NCBI RefSeq assembly: GCF_020520425.1
Contig: NC_079488.1
Span: forward strand, 6,177,747 to 6,241,746
Direction of reading: 5' to 3'
From: Spinacia oleracea
Taxonomy: Eukaryota; Streptophyta; Magnoliopsida; Caryophyllales; Amaranthaceae
Length of the DNA: 64,000 bases
Below the pieces are notes generated by a model. That model did not search any database. It saw only the letters and a list, made by a program, of their open reading frames with translations, and had not been told where the DNA came from. Both the position numbers and the translations under genes were made by a program. Positions 53,847-64,000 of this stretch are shown here, in pieces; within the stretch, counting starts at the first letter, position 1, and every line of letters begins with the position of its first letter.

Positions 53847-55134
53847 TGATATTCCAGTAGGAACACACACAAGAGGGGGGGTGAATTGTAATTCAAACTT
53901 TGATAGAGTTTCTTTCGAAACCAAGGAACAATAAGGAAACTGAGAGCAAGAAAGATTTAAAATAACAAATGTGCGAACTTCTTGACACTAATCAAGAAGA
54001 GAATTTCTTTTATTATGGTAATGCCTCGATTACAATAACTCTCCAACACAAGTTTCTCTCTAACTTGTGTTCCTCACAGTAATCTACTCAGATTACAACT
54101 CTATCTTTTTCCTCTCTCTCAGACTTAAACTCTAAGTCTTTACAGGATAACTCTATCCTCACTAATACAAAATACAATTCGTGTTTAGATAACTCTAGAT
54201 ATTAATGATGCTTTGATATAAATATAAGGAACTGAGGAACTTTGAATTAACTAGGACACAAACTGTTTTAGAAAATCTTTGATAATAAGTTTTTAGGAAA
54301 GCAAAAACTCTTAGAATGTTTGTGTATTTTTCCAGAAAATGTATTTGCCCTTTTATAGGTTTATCCCTAGGGTTAGTTCCCTTCAAAACCTCAACTGCTA
54401 ACTACCAGCACTTTGGTCTTCACGTCCCTTGACTTGAGGAACAAGGGGAAGACCACTTCCCACGTTTTAGCTACAAAGCAGTTAGTGGCTTGACTCAATC
54501 AAACCCTAAAAGATTTCCCTTAAAACAGATTTTATTTATTTACAAAAACTAAGGAGAATTTTTAGGAAAATAAGTTTTAATAAATTAAAACGTGATTCTA
54601 TTTTTTAAAAACTTATTTTTATTTAATTACTTGTTTTCCATAAAAATATATTCCAGTAAAATAAGTGGCCCTAATTAAATCACAAGTTCCTTGAGTACCC
54701 TATATACCTTAAGCATAATTAATATTTACATAAAATTCTAAGTACAGTAGACTACCTAGACTTTTATGTCTTCCTTTGTCTGGAACTTGCAACTCAGAAG
54801 CTTCAGACGTTCTAGCTCTGGAACAATGATGAGTTCCTCTCTGGCTATAAAAAGGAACTCGTGGCCATGAGTCTGTAATTGTTCTTGTGGGCATGTAAAA
54901 CTCTTGATATGTAAAATGTGTTGCTCCTCTTATGACTTCAAACTGGAACAGATACAACTTCCAGCTCAGGAACTCCAGTGGTTGTTTCAAGTGTAAAACC
55001 AGGAACTTCAACATCTGATTCAAGTTCCTATCCTAATAGGAACTTAGGCACTTACCTGTCTAAAGTCATTAGCAATCACAATCAGGAAGTTTGCAATATG
55101 TGTGTGTGTCATCAACCAAAACCTAGGAACAACA
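53847..55134 (-). mobile_element. solo LTR (copia-like), 1.29 kb
   Basis: Begins TGATATTCCAGTAGGAAC and ends CCTAGGAACAACA (TG..CA), with an exact 5-bp TSD AAATC at 53842-53846 and 55135-55139. A minus-strand TATA box (CTATAAAAGG near 54350) gives the orientation. ACACAAGAGGGGGGGTGAAT at the left end is a phrase common in plant copia LTRs. No internal coding region, so a solo LTR. Confidence 0.88.
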
Positions 55135-55139
55135 AAATC

Positions 55140-55579
55140 TGAAATAACATGTAAAAAATATAATATAAATGCGATACGTGCGAATATAAGAAACATATAA
55201 GTTAAATAGAGCCGAACGCATATAAACAGATGGATTAAAACGGTAAGAATTTATTTAAGGGCTAGATTGATTAAAATACTTCTTAGGGTTTTTTTATTGG
55301 GTAAGTTGTCATTATATTTTCTGTTCTATAAGTGTGGATGGTATTTCAGTAATCCAAGAGGGACACCAAAAGTGGATTTACTAAAATAACTTTAGTTGTT
55401 CACTTATATAATAGAGATTTTAATTCTCTAGACTTATTTTAGACAATATAAGTTCAGATATTTCAACCAATTGTGCGTTTAATTCAACTTTGAAATGAAT
55501 ATTTCTTTTATTTTATTTGATACATAATGTCGGGAAGGTAATAAAATATACTTATTTTTTTCCTATATTCAGAGCAAGC
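55140..55579. other. AT-rich spacer
   Basis: No feature supported. Confidence 0.4.
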
Positions 55580-55588
55580 ACAACAATT

Positions 55589-56087
55589 GTCATGGTTACG
55601 CTTACTCTGAGGGGGCTAGTTGTACGGGGTGTCCTACCGGCTTCCGTAAGCAATATCTTCTAACAGCTAAGTCGGTTAATAAAGGAAATTGAGTCTTACC
55701 AGCATAATTCCATACATCCTACCGACATAAATCACTTGCCACGAGAGCAAGGATGGCCAAGAGGTGATCACTATCTGACAAGTCATTGTCCTGTGAGGAA
55801 GAGGCTACTCGACCGTACAAGGCAGTTTGTTTATATAAGGGGGACCTTATTTATTGATACCAGGTACGAAATACTTAAACACACACCTTACTTACTACTT
55901 AGTTAACTCTTAACTACATTCAATATTTTAATCAAGCATCGGAGGGGGATCCTCGAACCACCCCCGAGGCTAGTTAATCCATTATGTTGTACAGATTCCA
56001 ATTAGCGATCCTAGCAGAAGTTCATAATCGCGCAGTCAGTCGTTCTCACTCCACACCCGGAGCACCTACAGTAAATGTATGAGCAGT
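55589..56087. mobile_element. possible inserted element or LTR remnant, 499 bp
   Basis: ACAACAATT occurs exactly at 55580-55588 and 56088-56096, flanking a stretch of much higher G+C than the surroundings (GGGGGCTAGTTGTACGGGGT, CCTCGAACCACCCCCGAGG). The interior has a TATA-like TTATATAAGGGGGACC and a transcript-leader style end, so it resembles an LTR. No terminal inverted repeats were found. Confidence 0.35.
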
Positions 56088-56096
56088 ACAACAATT

Positions 56097-57168
56097 TTTG
56101 GATGTACCTTTCACAATTTTTATTGTTTGATTCATCTAAGAAATAAAATTCCAGCGAGCTTAGAATTTTTTATAGCTCAAGCAATATCGAGTTTTCCAGC
56201 CTGATTATGAAGCTCGCGAGTTAAATATGGAGTATGTAATTGTCTTATGGTCCTTATGGATGCTTCGATCGAAATAATATTGAGTTTAGGAATTAGCACC
56301 CTTATCCAACAAGGGTCAGAGAGAGCATGGAAGAGCTCAAAAACTTTACCCATGAAGCACTTGCACTGAAAACATATTATACGTCCAAACACAATTTTAG
56401 GCTAGGGAGATAAGAAAAATCACTGTAACCTAACTTATTTTGTCTAGCAGTGTCAAGTATTGTACTCATACTCTCCTGATCGATGGAGCGTAGAAAAAAA
56501 ATACAAGAAGTGGAAGCTATTGGGTTAGTCTTGATGCTTGACTCAACTATGATTGCGGACCAAGGAAAAACGAATAGTTTCTGTTCCGGTGTTGAAGTGG
56601 ATGAAATAATGGGCTTCGAATGAAGGCCCTTTTTGTGTGTGTTGAAGATCTTGCTAGCTCGAATGTGATGTGTCCAAATCAACCTGCACAATAAACAAGT
56701 TACTAGCCTCGGGGGTGTTTCCGAGGAAAGCCCATCCGATGCCTAAGTAAGAACGATGCTCGGATTCTAGAGAGAGAAGTTCTCTAGAAGAGTAGTCTTA
56801 AGGCGTGAAATGGACGTACCTTGGTAAGTGAGCCATGACAGCTTATTTATATTGTTTGTACAATAAATGCCCTTAGGTTATTTATTGCAAGTGGGCCTTG
56901 GGCCTTGATTGGCGGCTGAATAGCCTTTTGGACTGTAGTGGGTTTGATGTTGTTGCTGTGAGCCCTTGGGCTTTGGACTTAATGGCCCAATTGATATTCA
57001 ATTGGGAGCCCAAACAACATTCCCCCCAGACCCGGCCCATTTGCATTTAATGGGTGGGTTTCCAACTGTGGGAAGTCCAAAGGTCTTCTCTTTTTTCGAA
57101 AGGAAGCTGATGCGGGTTCGCGGATGAGTGACAAGTGTGGAAAGCGGAAGTTGGGCGATTTTTAGGAC
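56097..57168. other. degenerate sequence and leader/promoter of the Transposase_28 element
   Basis: 56160-56700 holds only broken minus-strand frames (for example SLKLCLDV, FELFHALSDP) that I cannot assign. From about 56690 the text (CTGCACAATAAACAAG, CCGATGCCTAAGTAAG, GGCCCAATTGATATTCAA) is the type of leader found before gypsy-type Transposase_28 genes, and parallels 41.2-41.9 kb. A TATA-like CCTATAAATACC is at 57171-57182. Confidence 0.4.
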
Positions 57169-57423
57169 GTGGCCTATAAATACCGCATCTTTTTCTTCAT
57201 TTCGAACTTTATTCACTCAAACGTTTTCATATCTTCAGAATTCTGGAAATTTCTTTGGGTGTTTTCTTCAGATCTTTGCATATTCATTGCGAATTTTCTT
57301 CGGGACGTTACTTCGTTCACTTCATCGGCAATTTCCGCTTCTGACAAGGTAATTTGTTTTCCGTTTTCGCCTTTTTCTGTTTCTACTCCTTTCTGTGAAT
57401 CTTCGGCGTTCCCGGTGTTTGCC

Positions 57424-58090
57424 ATGGCTGGGGGAAGATGGAAGAAGAAATCTGGCGTGGTGTCCTCCTCTAGTGGGGAGGAGGATAGGGTCGCTTCCGA
57501 GGGACCGAGATCAGCATCTCCTGAGGCTGGTACCGAAGAGAAGTCGGGGAACGAGGCTCGTGCCGAGTCAAGTCAGGGGGCTGGCGTGACGGGTCGTTTT
57601 CCTATCCGTTCGTTCTTTCCGAGGCAGTGGGAGGAGGCTGATCCCTTGGGGAGGCTTGCTAGCCTCTACGAGGATAAGTCTGAGATTGCTGGCCCTAATG
57701 GGGTGGCAGTTGATGGGAAGTGGCTGGTGGATGCCAAGAAAGGAAGGTATCATCGGCTTGCCGAGGATTTGTATGGCATTCAACATGCCTTGGGCTATTG
57801 GTGCGAGCTCCCGAAGCAGAAAAATGCGAGGGTGACTCGTACTCCGGCGGAGTACGTTCCTGTGTATCTCCACCACTTCGACTTCGGGCTTCGGTTTCCC
57901 TTGGATCCGTTCATCGCCCGTGTGCTGGAGGAGTACAACGTTTCATTGGGTCAGTTGACCCCGAAGTCCATGCGCCATCTTGTAGGGTATCGCTGGATGT
58001 GCGTTTACCTCGACTACGAGCCGTCCGTCGAGGTTTTCAAAGAGATGCATGAGCTTGTGAGGAATGCGAATGCCGAGGCTGGTTGGTGGG
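57424..58090 (+). pseudogene. 'putative gypsy type transposon' (Transposase_28) ORF, truncated by an LTR element
   Basis: Preferred start MAGGRWKKKSGVVSSSSGEE (57424); the frame is open from 57169, but that part is leader. A Ser/Glu-rich N-terminus is followed at about residues 70-220 by GRFPIRSFFPRQWEEADPLG, YHRLAEDLYGIQHALGYW, EYVPVYLHHFDFGLRFPLDP and KSMRHLVGYRWMCVYLDYEP, the pattern of the plant Transposase_28 (PF04195) family. The frame runs directly into the 5' LTR at 58091 and stops soon after at 58146, so the C-terminal part is cut off. The function of the family is unclear despite its name. Confidence 0.75.
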
Positions 58091-59773
58091 TGATGAGCGA
58101 CATTTATGTCGCTCTAAACCTTTATTTTCTTATTATTTTCTTATAATTTCCGTTCTTATTTTCCCTTTTTTTTCATGATTTCGCTTACTTTTTAGTTTTA
58201 ATTGAATTTGTAGTGTATATTAGTTTAGTTCACTTTTCTTTGGTTTTATTTCGTTTTTGTTTGATTTTTCTAGGATTTGATGGAGTTGAGAATGGAAAAA
58301 GCAAGTTGAGCACGAATACAGAAAAGGTGCGCCCGCGCCAAATGAAGACGCGCCCGCACAGAGAGGTGCGCCCGCGCCAAAACCGCCGCACCCGCACCTG
58401 AAGGGAAGCTCCATTTCAGCAGATTTTCAAGACATTCTGTCTAAGGTGTGAAATGACGTTTCTGTGAAGGTGCACCCGCACCAGAAAGGGCTGCGCCCGC
58501 ACCTTCACCAAATTTGCACAACCAACTTCATCTTGAGCCTCCCTTCGCCTCAAACGCCTCAGAGGCGCGCGCCCGTGCAAAATGTGGTGCGCCCGCACCC
58601 AAGTCAGATCTGGTTTTTTGCCCATTTTCTCTCACTCATCGGTGCGTCCACACCCAATGAGGGTGCGCCCTTGAAGACCCTCGTTTGTGCGCCCGCACCT
58701 TTTTGGCGCGCCCGCACCCATGTCCGGATTCGAAGTATTTACTTTTCTTTTGTTCTTTTCGGGAAAGGGTATAAATACTCCCTCTTCCCCACCTTTAGAA
58801 ACATTTTCATTTTATTGCTCTTAGTTTTTCAGTATTTAGGGTTTTTAAAGAGAGAAACACTTAGATAATCTTATTGCTTTGGTATCCAACTTCAATTTGT
58901 AGAATTCTTTGAAGCTTCAAGTAATTTCTTTCCTCTTTACTCTTGTCCTTTGAATTTCGTTCTTCAACTTGTTTCTCTTTGTTATTTTTATTGATGTTTT
59001 TTTTCATATCCATAATTCCCACTACATGCTTGTTTGATTTTGGTAATTTCTTTGAATTTTGCTCAATTGTGATGGTTCTTGGTTTGAATTTCAAATTTAG
59101 CTTGTTGACCCTTTTTATGGCTTGTGAGTAGTTACTTGCTAGGGTTAGGGGGGGAAGCTTGGGAATGAATTAGGGGACTTTAGAAGAGAATTCATGTTGA
59201 TGTTGTGATTAAATTGTGATTTGATGATAAGGATTTCCATGTCTAGTTAGATTAGTAGTCGCGAATGCTATTTCTAGTTGGTTGATTGGAATGCTTCATG
59301 TTAGTTTGGCAAGAAATTGTGAATTAGTGTGAGCATGTGGATGAACTAGTTCTAATTGGTAGTCACCTAGTCTAAGGGTCATGCGAAAGCTCTCCCTCGG
59401 ATTAGGAAACTCAATGCTTTCTATCCGAGAGGTGGTGAATGCAACATTTCCAGTTTTTCCCCTAATTATCATGTCTTTGCAACATCTTAGTGATTGAATC
59501 TTTGTCATCCCCTAATAAACCCAAGCGGAACCCCAATTCCCCTAGCTCTTTCCCTATTGATCAACTTGTTAATTAGCGTAGGATTGCTAGATAGTATAAT
59601 CCAATTTACTCTCCTTTTCTAAGCTAGCTTGGTTTTGTTAAACTCGCTCTCACCGTTCTCTTGGGACGATCCCGAACTTACCGCTATAATCAATATAGTT
59701 GGTTAGTTAGGTGTTTCTATAAATTTTGTTTGATTAGGTGATATTCGTATAACGACGCGAAAATCGATTGTCA
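58091..59773 (+). repeat. 5' LTR, 1683 bp
   Basis: Starts TGATGAGCGACATTTATGTC and ends AAAATCGATTGTCA. The start matches the 3' LTR start at 63061 with one change (TGATAAGCG). It includes the GCGCCCGCAC word array (58328-58720), a TATA-like GGTATAAATACTCCC at about 58768, and an AT-rich U5. Confidence 0.85.
58328..58720 (+). repeat. GTGCGCCCGCACC word array in the LTR
   Basis: About a dozen copies of GTGCGCCCGCACC / GCGCCCGCGCC, irregularly spaced, lie 50-450 bp upstream of the TATA-like box. CpG-rich in an otherwise AT-rich LTR. Confidence 0.9.
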
Positions 59774-59776
59774 AAA

Positions 59777-59794
59777 TGGCGCCGTTGCCGGGGA
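59777..59794 (+). promoter_or_regulatory. primer binding site, tRNA-Asp
   Basis: TGGCGCCGTTGCCGGGGA is complementary to the 3' end of plant tRNA-Asp including CCA. It lies three bases after the LTR, as expected for minus-strand DNA priming. Confidence 0.92.
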
Positions 59795-59807
59795 ATGGCA
59801 TCATTGT

Positions 59808-60785
59808 TTGATTTTTCATTCTAGTTCATTTTTCATTTTCTTTTTTTTGAAAACCAAAAAAAAAAGGGCAAATTCTCTTGTTTCTCAAAATGATGAGTCG
59901 ATTTCACTAGATGATCTTCTTTTTCTCCATGGTAATTTCCTAAGCGCTTTGGAATTTGAATATCCAAATTCATTGTTTGAGAGGCTTCTCTCCATGAAGT
60001 ATCTTGAAATTCAAGAAGAGCAAAGAATAGATTCTTGTTTGCATTCATTTGAAGTCATGTCCCAACAAGTTGTAAAAGACTTTTTGGTAATTTCTAACCT
60101 ATTGCAAGAATCTATTAAGGAAGTATCATGGAAAAGGGATGAGTTTAAGGCTACATTGCCACCTATGATGCATGACATTGAGGAATTGAGTATCGGAAAG
60201 TTTTTTCCTACTCGTTCCGCTTTGAGTGAGTGCATCGATGATGGTGATGAAAATCTTTTTGCTCCATTTTGCCTCGAAGTGCTTAAGTCGATTCAAATTG
60301 AGGAAAATCGTAAGTGTGCCAACAGAAATATTTTAAAAGTGAATGAAAGATCTTATGTTGAGATTTCTTGTGCTTTATGTGATGTGAGTGAAGTTGTTTG
60401 TGAATCTTTTGTTCCCACTCCCTTCCCTCATTCCCCTTTCCGAAAGAAGAAACTCAACATTTATCCTTCATTTCCCATTTCTTTTCCCTTTTTGTCAAGA
60501 CTCCCACCGCTTGAGGATTCTTTTTCCTCTATTGATCCTAATGAGTCTCCTTTCCCAAAGGAGCATGAAGAATGGAGTATTTCTTTTGTTTTTCATTTTG
60601 ATTTTTCTTATTTTTGGTTCCCTACCCCTTGTAGGCATAGAGTTGCATTCTACTTTGTGCTTGCATCTCTTTTGACTCTTGCCTACTTGCTATTCTTGGA
60701 TATGTTTGCCATTGCATATGACAAACTATTGCGATCGTTGTTGGGGTATTTACTAGAGGTAAGACGCGTCAAGCTAATGACGTAA
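59808..60785 (+). CDS. single ORF of the non-autonomous LTR element, unidentified
   Basis: 325 residues. The first ~25 are low-complexity (Phe/Lys) and the true start may be later. The middle (about 40-215) has mixed helical composition, e.g. LSMKYLEIQEEQRIDSCLHS, KDFLVISNLLQESIKEVSWK and PPMMHDIEELSIGKFFPTRS, followed by two Cys (SCALCD). A Pro/Phe-rich segment follows, and near the C-terminus a strong hydrophobic stretch, VAFYFVLASLLTLAYLLFLD, looks like a transmembrane helix. It is not gag, pol or a known env by any motif I can see. Its position, between the primer binding site and the GGGAGGCAACCC motif, suggests it is what remains of, or replaced, the coding region. It may be a functional small protein or a relic. 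Confidence 0.45.
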   Translation: MIFHSSSFFIFFFLKTKKKRANSLVSQNDESISLDDLLFLHGNFLSALEFEYPNSLFERLLSMKYLEIQEEQRIDSCLHSFEVMSQQVVKDFLVISNLLQESIKEVSWKRDEFKATLPPMMHDIEELSIGKFFPTRSALSECIDDGDENLFAPFCLEVLKSIQIEENRKCANRNILKVNERSYVEISCALCDVSEVVCESFVPTPFPHSPFRKKKLNIYPSFPISFPFLSRLPPLEDSFSSIDPNESPFPKEHEEWSISFVFHFDFSYFWFPTPCRHRVAFYFVLASLLTLAYLLFLDMFAIAYDKLLRSLLGYLLEVRRVKLMT

Positions 60786-60811
60786 AAAGAGCGCTTCTCG
60801 GGAGGCAACCC

Positions 60812-63047
60812 GTGGGTGTTGGCCATTTGGCCCATGTATACTAATTTTTTCTTGATTTTTGAAGTTTTTGTTTGCCTCAAGCTCTCTTGATGTGGAAATC
60901 TTTGCATCCATCTTTGCCATGTCCGGCTATTCTTTTTGGTGAGTTCGTTCGTTATTACGGTTCTTTGCGGGACTTGCTCCCACGACATTTCCGGTAATAT
61001 CATTCTAACTCTCTTGCATTCTTTGGGGTCGGGCATATTTCATATGGGGCATTGGTTGGATGGGTAGCTGTGCCCCTCCTAGTTTCATTTTAGGCCTTGA
61101 GGACATGGCCTAATTCGAGCTTGGGGGGAGATTCTATTGGTTGCTACTTTGATCTCCGTGTGATGGATTGCTTGATTTTGTGAATATTTTGGATTTTGTG
61201 CATATTTCTTGATTAGTTTCATTGATTTTGTGAATTTTTTATTTATTTTTCTTTTTCTTTTTACTTTCTTTTGTTTTCCTTTGTTTTCCTTTTTCATTCT
61301 TTTTCTTTCTTTTTCCTTTTCGATCTTTGTCAAGGCAAGTTTTTCTAGTTTTTAGGCATTATTCTTGATTTGGGCAAATAAAATTGGAACTTGTAGGTTA
61401 GAATGCTTTTATTCCTAATTGGTAGATGTTTACACGGTTTTTAATATCTTGGGTCGAATCTAGGATTTGGTGTTAAGAAAGTCAGTTGAACTTTGGGTAG
61501 CATGCGTCTTAAACCCTTGGCTTGTGGTAAGATGGTGTCGATCTCTCTAGTGATTTGAAACCGGAGAGAGTGGTATTTGCACCCATGTGAGGTTCATGTT
61601 CAAATTAGCCCAAACACATATACATATATTGAGTGGCATGGATCCTTGGCATTGACTTTCTTATCTCCCGAATTTGACTATTTCCTTCTCGAGACCGCGA
61701 CCGAACTACTTTAGGGGACGATAGAGGCATTTCTTTCGGTGACTATTTTTCTTTTTAGTTTAGGACTTTATTTTCTATTTTTCTCACATATTTTTGTTTG
61801 CATTTTCCCCCTTGCTAGCCATTTGAGCCTTGCCCCTTCATTTCTTATGAGCACATTACAAGCCTAATAGCCCATGTTTTATTTTCACCCTTAGAAGTGA
61901 TAGTGAAGCTTTGTGTTATGATGCTTGATGATTTTGAATGATTATGCAAAGTTGAGGAATGAATGTTGTTGGATTGAATGGAAAGTTTTGGGAATTATGT
62001 TGTATATATTGAATAAAAGGCAAAAGCAAAAGCATAAAGTTTTGAAAAAGCCAAAAATAGAGAAAAACAAGGCAATGAGAAAAGCTTCATTTGAAACACA
62101 AAAAAAAAGAGAAAATCAAATCAAGAAAAGTTCAAAAAGAGTTTTAGTTTAGATATGTTGTTGAATAAGCTTGGGGGTACCCCAAATAAGTGGTATGAGT
62201 TTGTTTTTGGTTCGACTTTCTTGAGTTGAGTTCATTCTTTGCGCTTCACTTTAGGTATGAGCACCAAATCCCAAATTTGTTCCACACCTTACCCCTAGCC
62301 TACATTACACCCTAAAAGTCCTCTTGACCCTTTTGAGTTGAGTCATTGTCGGTGGAGGGAGGATTTGGTCAAGTTTATGGAATGGGATTGTCATGCTAAG
62401 ATGTCGAGTAACCTTCTCTTCTCCCTTGCAATTCTTGTTTTCTGGCGCCTTCGCGGCGTCATGAGAAACTATTCTTAAGGGTGGATGGGATCTAGAGAGT
62501 TGACGCGGTAAGATCGGTTGAAGGGGAATAGATAAGTGTATGCCCTTAGTTCTCTTTGCTTGGCATTTGAATCCTTCACTCGACTTAGGACATTGGTTAG
62601 CGTGCGTTTGTCTATTTAGTTAGTAATATTAGCATTCTTTTGTGCTCGTTCCATAATAAATGCCCTTATCTTGAGTTTTGTAGTTTCATTTTTCGTTTTC
62701 TTTCTTTTCTATTTTCTTTTCCTTTCTTTCTTTTTCTTTTCTTTCTTTTCCTTTTCTTTCTTTTTCTTGGTTTGTTTTTCATTTTAGGTCTTGCCTTGAT
62801 TCAAATTTTTGGAAGAGTTATGGGTGTTTCTCTTTGGAAACCCTTGTGAGATCCCACTCGCCCTCATGAGCGATTGTGGGGTTCAAAGAGCTTGTTGCAT
62901 GTGCTTAAATGCAACCGTGATTCCTACGACAGTGAGTTAGTGTGCATTCTTGTAGTTCTTATTTTCGCAATTTTGATTTTGAATAAATAAGCTCATTCTC
63001 CCTTCCGTTTTTCGTTCTAGCTTTGCTTGGGGACAAGCAAAGGTTTA
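60812..63047 (+). other. LTR-element 3' internal region, non-coding
   Basis: Poly-pyrimidine tracts (61230-61325, 62690-62790), a Lys-rich short frame (61925-62152) and the repeated phrase AGCTTGGGGG (61118, 62169, 63047) occur here. No pol-like protein was seen in any frame. Confidence 0.6.
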
Positions 63048-63060
63048 GCTTGGGGGAGTT
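63047..63060 (+). promoter_or_regulatory. polypurine tract
   Basis: AGCTTGGGGGAGTT lies immediately before the 3' LTR start TGATAAGCG. It is the plus-strand priming site of the LTR element. Confidence 0.75.
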
Positions 63061-64000
63061 TGATAAGCGACATTTATGTCGCTCTAAACCTCTATTTTCA
63101 TATCATTTTTTCTAGTTTTTGTTCTTATTTCATCCTTTATATTATGATTTTTACTTCTATTTCTAGTTTTAGGTTAACTCCTAATAATTCTTAGTTTAGA
63201 TCATTTTCCTTAGTTTTATTTCGTTTTTATTCGTTTATTTTATTTTTGTAGGAACTTGGACGGATTTAAAGGAAGAAAGGAGTTTCCAGCAAATATCATG
63301 TTTACAGAGAGGTGCGCCCGCACCCAAAGTGGTGCACCCGCACAGGAAGGAAAATGCCTTTTTTTGTTGTTTCCTGCAAAAATCATGTTTGTAGAGCGGT
63401 GCACCCGCACCCAAATTGGTGCACCCGCACAGGAAGGGAAATGCTTTTTTTGCTGTTTCCTGCAAAAATCTTGTTTGTAGAACGGTGCACCCGCACCCAA
63501 ATTGGTGCGCCCGCACAGGAAGGGATGTGCTTTTTTAGCTGTTTTTCTGAAGCTTCTGTTCTTTGCCAAATTGAGCTTTCAATCATGGTGCGCCCGCACT
63601 ACCTGCGTGTTTTCTAGCACGGTGCGCCCGCACTTCTTCTAGTGCGCCCGCACTGCCTGCATCTGGAGTATATATATAGCACGACTGTTGCTACGAAAGG
63701 GGTGTGCTGATTTTTAGGGCGAGCATCGTTTCAAGCCGCGAGCCGTGGCGATTAAGAGCAGCATCATTAGGGTAGCTTAGGATAGATTAGAATTAAATTT
63801 TAGGCTTTAATTCCACTAGATTAAACACTTTAATTCCTGTTTTTGTCCTTCAAATTCTTAGCCTAGTTCCTCAAATTTTCAGATTTGTTCTTCAAGTTCT
63901 CAACATTTTTGGGTTTCAATTTCAAGCTTCATTGGTATAATTCCTTTACTTCTCTCTTTAATTTGTTCTTAGATCCTTTAAATGCTTCATTAATTTCTTC
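63061..64000 (+). repeat. 3' LTR, partial at window end
   Basis: Starts TGATAAGCGACATTTATGTC like the 5' LTR. Its U3 has diverged: it carries a tandem repeat and fewer GTGCGCCCGCACC words. 940 bp are visible of an expected ~1.7 kb. Confidence 0.85.
63305..63535 (+). repeat. tandem array, three ~86-bp units in the 3' LTR
   Basis: GGTGC(G/A)CCCGCACCCAAA starts at 63311, 63398 and 63484 (periods 87 and 86). Each unit carries two GTGC(A/G)CCCGCAC words and TGTTTCCTGCAAAAATC. The 5' LTR lacks this triplication. Confidence 0.92.

Larger units (their letters stand above)
58091..64000 (+). mobile_element. non-autonomous LTR retrotransposon (Athila/Tat-like signals), 3' end outside window
   Basis: 5' LTR 58091-59773; tRNA-Asp primer binding site at 59777; internal region 59774-63060 with one ORF and no gag-pol; polypurine tract before 63061; 3' LTR from 63061 running off the window. 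GAGCGCTTCTCGGGAGGCAACCCG (60788-60811) is a motif seen in the internal or 3' region of many plant gypsy (Athila-type) elements. No protease, reverse transcriptase, RNase H or integrase motifs are found in any frame. It sits inside the Transposase_28 ORF. Confidence 0.85.

Noticed and set aside
56177..56691. Minus-strand protein-coding gene
   Set aside because: The frames are short, broken and carry no recognisable domain or splice pattern.
58091..59773. CRISPR-like array formed by the repeated GTGCGCCCGCACC words
   Set aside because: Spacing is irregular, the words lie in a plant LTR with TATA box and primer binding site, and no cas genes exist; they are LTR-internal repeats.
63235..63586. 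Repetitive protein frames with CGAGAPIWVRVHRSTN on the minus strand
   Set aside because: They result from the 86-bp tandem repeats in the 3' LTR.

Overview
The window is plant nuclear DNA. It has AT-rich intergenic sequence, spliced genes, Stowaway, Tourist and hAT miniature transposons, Helitrons, Mutator-like elements (MULEs), tRNA-derived SINEs and LTR retrotransposons. The frequent TACTCCGTA-type motifs and the style of the MITEs suggest a Caryophyllales plant (spinach/beet/quinoa type); this is inference, not proof.

Only two ordinary host genes are clear. One is a membrane-anchored, proline-rich DUF761-type protein (2262-3959, minus). The other is translation initiation factor eIF3 subunit D (50843-52600, minus). 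Almost everything else is transposable-element DNA, much of it nested, and most boundaries can be set by target-site duplications (TSDs) that are visible directly.

1-9.8 kb: a Stowaway MITE, the DUF761 gene, a Tourist MITE, then a three-layer nest of a SINE, a GC-rich hAT-like element and a 2.9-kb MULE packed with TGTTCTTTT motifs. 9.9-16.6 kb: a Helitron with one 3' end but two candidate 5' ends. It holds a 296-bp tandem satellite and a 2.04-kb Pack-MULE with a perfect 9-bp TSD that carries pieces of an UNC93-like gene and of ribosomal protein uS7 (RPS5). 16.8-17.7 kb: Stowaway MITEs, one holding a Tourist MITE.

17.87-37.06 kb: a ~468-bp plus-strand Helitron split by an 18.7-kb minus-strand Helitron of the same family. 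The large element encodes a RepHel protein (Rep part broken, helicase part open), a ten-exon RPA1-like gene whose reading frames look open, and captured host fragments including SRP72. It also holds internal duplications and a solo LTR. 37.3-46.1 kb: nested Stowaway MITEs, a SINE, three hAT MITEs, a fragment flanked by 13-bp direct repeats, and a second copy of the TGTTCTTTT MULE in inverse orientation. 46.5-50.8 kb: mostly featureless, with two weak gene-like signals.

50.8-64 kb: eIF3d, with a third TGTTCTTT-rich MULE inserted 190 bp upstream of its start codon; a solo copia-like LTR; a 'putative gypsy type transposon' (Transposase_28) ORF cut by a non-autonomous LTR retrotransposon. That element has a tRNA-Asp primer binding site, a single unfamiliar ORF, and LTRs carrying GTGCGCCCGCAC arrays. 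Its 3' LTR runs off the window.
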